Source of the DNA: Caldora sp. SIO3E6
GTDB taxonomy: Bacteria; Cyanobacteriota; Cyanobacteriia; Cyanobacteriales; Coleofasciculaceae
Length of the DNA stretch: 8,149 nucleotides
Direction of reading: 5' to 3'
Assembly: GCA_010672185.1 (NCBI GenBank)
Contig: JAAHHL010000259.1
Location: 1 to 8,149 of the forward strand
Below the pieces are notes generated by a model. That model worked only from the letters and a program-made list of their open reading frames with translations. It did not search any database and was not told the origin of the DNA. Below are positions 6,046 to 8,149 of the stretch, one piece after another. The number at the start of each line of letters is the position of its first letter. The stretch's first letter is position 1. Both the position numbers and the translations under genes were made by a program.

Positions 6046-7452
6046 ATGTTAACTACACTAGAACAAGCTCATGTCGCTGCACAGCAAGAAAATTGGTCAT
6101 TACTCAATCAACATCTGCAACAACTCCCTCTGAGCAAAAGAAGTAAGGATTCACCATCCTTGGGAGAGCCAGATTGTCAACAAGCGCTACATCTGGCTTT
6201 GCAAGTAATTGAAGCAGGGGACTTTCAAGAAAAATGGGATGCAGCCAAAGTTTTTCCCAAACTGGGGAAACGCTCGATCGCGCCTTTGATTGCTATCGTG
6301 GAAAACGAAGCAGCAGATCTTGATGTACGTTGGTTTGCCAGTCGTATTCTCGGAGAGTTTGATGATCCACTAGTAGTAATTTCTTTAGTGGAACTCCTCC
6401 AATCCGCTGAAGATGAAGATTTAGCTAAAATAGCAGCCCAGGCTTTGAGCAATATTGGTAGTTCGGCAATTACCGCTTTGAGTAGTTTACTAGAAGAAGA
6501 AGAGTCAAGATATTTAGCAGTACAAGCTTTAGCTCATATCCGACGCCCAGAAACGATCGCGCCTCTACTAACGGTAGTTCATGACCCGTTACCTAGTATA
6601 CGCTCTACTGCTATCGAAGCCTTAATTAGCTTTCGCGATCGCAGAATTTTGCCAGTACTTTTAGAAGCGTTGCAAGATCCTGCGGCAGCGGTGAGGAAGG
6701 AAGCAGTGATTGGCTTGGGTTTACGAGGACGCACTTTACCAGAATCAGAGGTGGTGAACTACCTCAAGCCCCTACTATATGACTTTAACCCCGAAGTTTG
6801 TCAACAAGCAGCTATTGCCTTGGGGCGCTTGGGTTCAGATAAGGCTGCTGAAGCTCTATTTCCAGTAATCAAGTCCCCAGCAACACCGATTTTACTAAAA
6901 ATCGAGTTTGTGCGTGCTTTAAGTTGGGTGCAAACACCTGTAGCCTTGGAATATTTGCAGCAAGCACTGACTTGGACTCCCCCAGAAGTTTGTCAGGAAA
7001 TCATCACTGTACTTGGGCGTGTCGAGTTAGCACAGTTGAAATCCCAAGCCACTCAAATTCTGATTGAGTTTTTTGCTAGTACACAATTTGATGTAGGGGC
7101 ATTTGCGCAGCATGGTGCTTTAGCAGCAAAGCATTTGGGTGATAATTCATCTACGAAGCCCAAGGTATACAGTCCAAATGCTTTGCCCTCCGACAGTTTG
7201 AGAATAGACCCTAGTTTCAAACTCGCTCTAGCAATGTCTTTAGGGCAATTGGGAGAAGCTAAAGCCTTAGAAGCTTTGATTAAGCTGTTAGAAGATCCAG
7301 ATTTGACTGTGAGATTACATGCGATCGCCGCCCTCAAAAACATCCCCGGTGCCCATACCAGATTACAGCAGTACGAGGCAGACGAAAACTTAGCCCCTAT
7401 GCTAAAGCAAGGAATCGCGATCGCTCTAGCAGAGTGGAGCCATAGGCATTAG
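6046..7452 (+). CDS. HEAT-repeat protein (PBS-lyase-like HEAT repeats)
   Basis: A 468-residue soluble protein built of paired helices with the HEAT pattern. Clear repeat segments include VRWFASRILGEFDDP (94-108), IAAQALSNIG (129-138), SRYLAVQALAHIRRPETIAP (154-173), IRSTAIEALISFRDRRILP (185-203), VRKEAVIGLGLRG (216-228), VCQQAAIALGRLGSDKAAEA (251-270), LALAMSLGQLGEAKALEAL (393-411) and VRLHAIAALKNI (422-433). A less regular segment with KPKVYSP (371-377) interrupts the series. Such repeats act as protein-binding scaffolds. In cyanobacteria the same class includes phycobilin lyase subunits, but no phycobilisome genes are next to it, so only a binding role can be claimed. The frame is open back to a TTG at 5911, but that part is the translated palindromic repeat, so the ATG at 6046 is chosen. 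It has no obvious Shine-Dalgarno. TAG stop (7450-7452) lies in a TTAGGTG array. Three HIP1 sites lie inside the gene. Confidence 0.9.
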   Translation: MLTTLEQAHVAAQQENWSLLNQHLQQLPLSKRSKDSPSLGEPDCQQALHLALQVIEAGDFQEKWDAAKVFPKLGKRSIAPLIAIVENEAADLDVRWFASRILGEFDDPLVVISLVELLQSAEDEDLAKIAAQALSNIGSSAITALSSLLEEEESRYLAVQALAHIRRPETIAPLLTVVHDPLPSIRSTAIEALISFRDRRILPVLLEALQDPAAAVRKEAVIGLGLRGRTLPESEVVNYLKPLLYDFNPEVCQQAAIALGRLGSDKAAEALFPVIKSPATPILLKIEFVRALSWVQTPVALEYLQQALTWTPPEVCQEIITVLGRVELAQLKSQATQILIEFFASTQFDVGAFAQHGALAAKHLGDNSSTKPKVYSPNALPSDSLRIDPSFKLALAMSLGQLGEAKALEALIKLLEDPDLTVRLHAIAALKNIPGAHTRLQQYEADENLAPMLKQGIAIALAEWSHRH

Positions 7453-7483
7453 GTGTTAGGTGTTAGGTGTTAGGTGTTAGGTG
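7449..7483 (+). repeat. heptanucleotide tandem array TTAGGTG, 5 units
   Basis: Five perfect TTAGGTG units in 7-bp phase, followed by a decayed sixth (TGAGGAT). The TAG of the first unit is the stop codon of the HEAT-repeat gene, as also happens at 3372. Same STRR family as the TTAGGTG units at 3379 and 3421. Confidence 0.95.
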
Positions 7484-7694
7484 TGAGGATAACTTGCAAA
7501 TAAAGAATTACATTTATTCATTTTCTACATAGAGCCAATTATTTTTGTATCATCTGATGCAAAAAAAAAATCCACCTAAAGGCATGTTGATAACGCACAA
7601 TAAAAACCATCCTAGAGCATACAATGCTTAGGGATATTTCCTACGGCTTAGCCGGACAGCAATTATTTTAGGTGTGAGAGACTAACTTGAAAAT
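7477..7694 (+). repeat. imperfect direct repeat bracketing the porin leader
   Basis: Copy 1 (7477-7501) and copy 2 (7668-7694) share TTAGGTGTGAG exactly, then a 2-4 base variable part, then TAACTTG, one variable base, and AAAT. Copy 2 covers the region just before the porin start and reaches into its ATG at 7693. The roughly 190-bp offset suggests either a duplication or an insertion between the copies. Confidence 0.55.
7611..7632. other. small hairpins in the porin 5' region
   Basis: CCTAGAGCAT (7611-7620) pairs with ATGCTTAGG (7624-7632) with one bulged base and an ACA loop. A second short palindrome, CGGCT-T-AGCCG, follows at 7644-7654. They lie 61 and 39 bp before the porin ATG and could be part of its 5' untranslated region. 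No known riboswitch or Fur-box consensus was recognised there. Confidence 0.3.
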
Positions 7695-8149
7695 GTCAAA
7701 AATTTCGTGGATGTCCTTACTGAATTTCCCTGCAATTGTTGGGGCAACCCTGTTGCTTGCCTCCTCCGCAATGGCAACCAAATCGACGGTAACTCCTGCT
7801 GCAACTACCACAGCAACCATCGAAGAGATGCCGGGAGAAGTAGCGGACATCCCGACACCAGAAAAGAGCCCAGCCTCAGATTTACTAACCCAAGCAGTAG
7901 ATACTACAGAGACTAGTATCCCTTCCTCAGAGTCAACAAATCTTGACGGCTCTGAGGTAACCCCAGAAAGCGATTACCTCGAACAAATTACCAATGTTTC
8001 CGAGTTCGATGACTTAGAAAGCGTCCTGAATGAGTCCAATGAACTAGAAACTGAGACTAACTCCCTTGGTCAAGTTACCAGTGTCACCGAGTTAATCGAC
8101 GTTTCTCCAGGAGATTGGGCTTACGACGCTCCCGTAGAGCGTCGTAAGA
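7693..8149 (+). CDS. iron-uptake-porin-like SLH outer-membrane protein, 5' part
   Basis: The ATG at 7693 opens a frame of 152 codons that runs off the window end. The N-terminus is a signal peptide: MSK, a hydrophobic core (about 8-24), and an ASSAMA cleavage site near residue 28. An acidic, Thr/Glu/Ser-rich linker (29-125) follows, then GQVTSVTELIDVSPGDWAYDA (126-146). That last part is the conserved entry to the SLH domain of cyanobacterial OprB-type porins annotated as iron uptake porins; SLH binds the cell wall and a beta-barrel should follow outside the window. An earlier similar element, EQITNVSEFDDL (97-108), looks like a duplicated motif. After Ala146 the expected LRSLVERYGC-type continuation is replaced by PVERRK, encoded by a hairpin at the window edge. 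GAGAG at 7676-7680 is a weak, distant ribosome-binding candidate. Confidence 0.85.
   Translation, partial: MSKISWMSLLNFPAIVGATLLLASSAMATKSTVTPAATTTATIEEMPGEVADIPTPEKSPASDLLTQAVDTTETSIPSSESTNLDGSEVTPESDYLEQITNVSEFDDLESVLNESNELETETNSLGQVTSVTELIDVSPGDWAYDAPVERRK
8120..8148. repeat. perfect 12-bp inverted repeat at the window end
   Basis: CTTACGACGCTC (8120-8131) and GAGCGTCGTAAG (8137-8148) are exact reverse complements with a 5-base loop CCGTA. It lies inside the porin frame at a normally conserved place. It may be a dispersed palindromic repeat, or a fold-back made at a contig end. The base after the right arm (A at 8149) does not continue the symmetry (8119 is G). Confidence 0.85.

Noticed and set aside
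6046..7452. Phycobilin lyase subunit (CpcE/PecE type)
   Set aside because: HEAT repeats alone do not identify a lyase, and no phycobiliprotein or lyase partner gene lies in the window.
7587..7625. Possible promoter with TTGATA (7587-7592) and TACAAT (7620-7625) before the porin
   Set aside because: The spacing of 27 bases is far from the usual 16-18, and no good -35 partner exists for TACAAT, so no promoter is claimed.
7668..7916. Two overlapping 60-69 codon frames on opposite strands
   Set aside because: Both are out of frame with the signal peptide and SLH start of the porin, which is clearly the coding frame here.

Overview
The window looks like a chromosomal fragment from a cyanobacterium, probably a large-genome, repeat-rich (filamentous-type) one. 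Five perfect copies of the HIP1 octamer GCGATCGC (664, 3799, 6635, 7321, 7417) occur where chance predicts well under one. The intergenic spaces are filled with heptanucleotide tandem arrays and an 'AACCCCGACTTCTT' palindromic repeat, both typical of these genomes. The last gene starts like the cyanobacterial SLH/OprB-type outer-membrane porins. Species cannot be told from the sequence alone.

Left part (1-5739): a possible truncated minus-strand reading frame (1-62), a repeat-bearing spacer (63-233), then three large polytopic membrane proteins. One is on the minus strand (234-1532) and two are on the plus strand (1579-3375 and 3553-5739). The first two diverge from a 46-bp gap that contains an imperfect inverted repeat. 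All three have one N-terminal membrane helix followed at once by an acidic/aromatic motif (AEDG, WDEW, LDASW), then many more helices. This is the layout of GT-C-type lipid-phosphate-sugar glycosyltransferases. I infer, without proof, that they act together on a cell-surface glycan or lipid. The 177-bp gap between the second and third is almost entirely two abutting heptamer arrays, TTAGGTT (8 units) and CCCAATT (15 units). The latter runs up to the start codon of the third gene.

Middle (5740-7452): a spacer with two copies of a palindromic repeat, the second apparently nested in a broken copy, then a HEAT-repeat protein (start taken at 6046, 468 aa). Its stop codon lies in a TTAGGTG array.

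Right end (7453-8149): a 240-bp leader region with small hairpins and an imperfect direct repeat. It is followed by the first 152 codons of an iron-uptake-porin-like outer-membrane protein (signal peptide, acidic linker, beginning of the SLH domain). Within the conserved start of SLH the reading runs into a perfect 12-bp-arm hairpin that ends one base before the window edge. This is either a real repeat insertion/rearrangement or an assembly-end artefact.

No tRNA, rRNA, CRISPR array, transposase or integrase was seen. The most interesting items are the three-gene membrane cluster of uncharacterised families and the opposed G-rich heptamer arrays that form the whole leader of the third gene.
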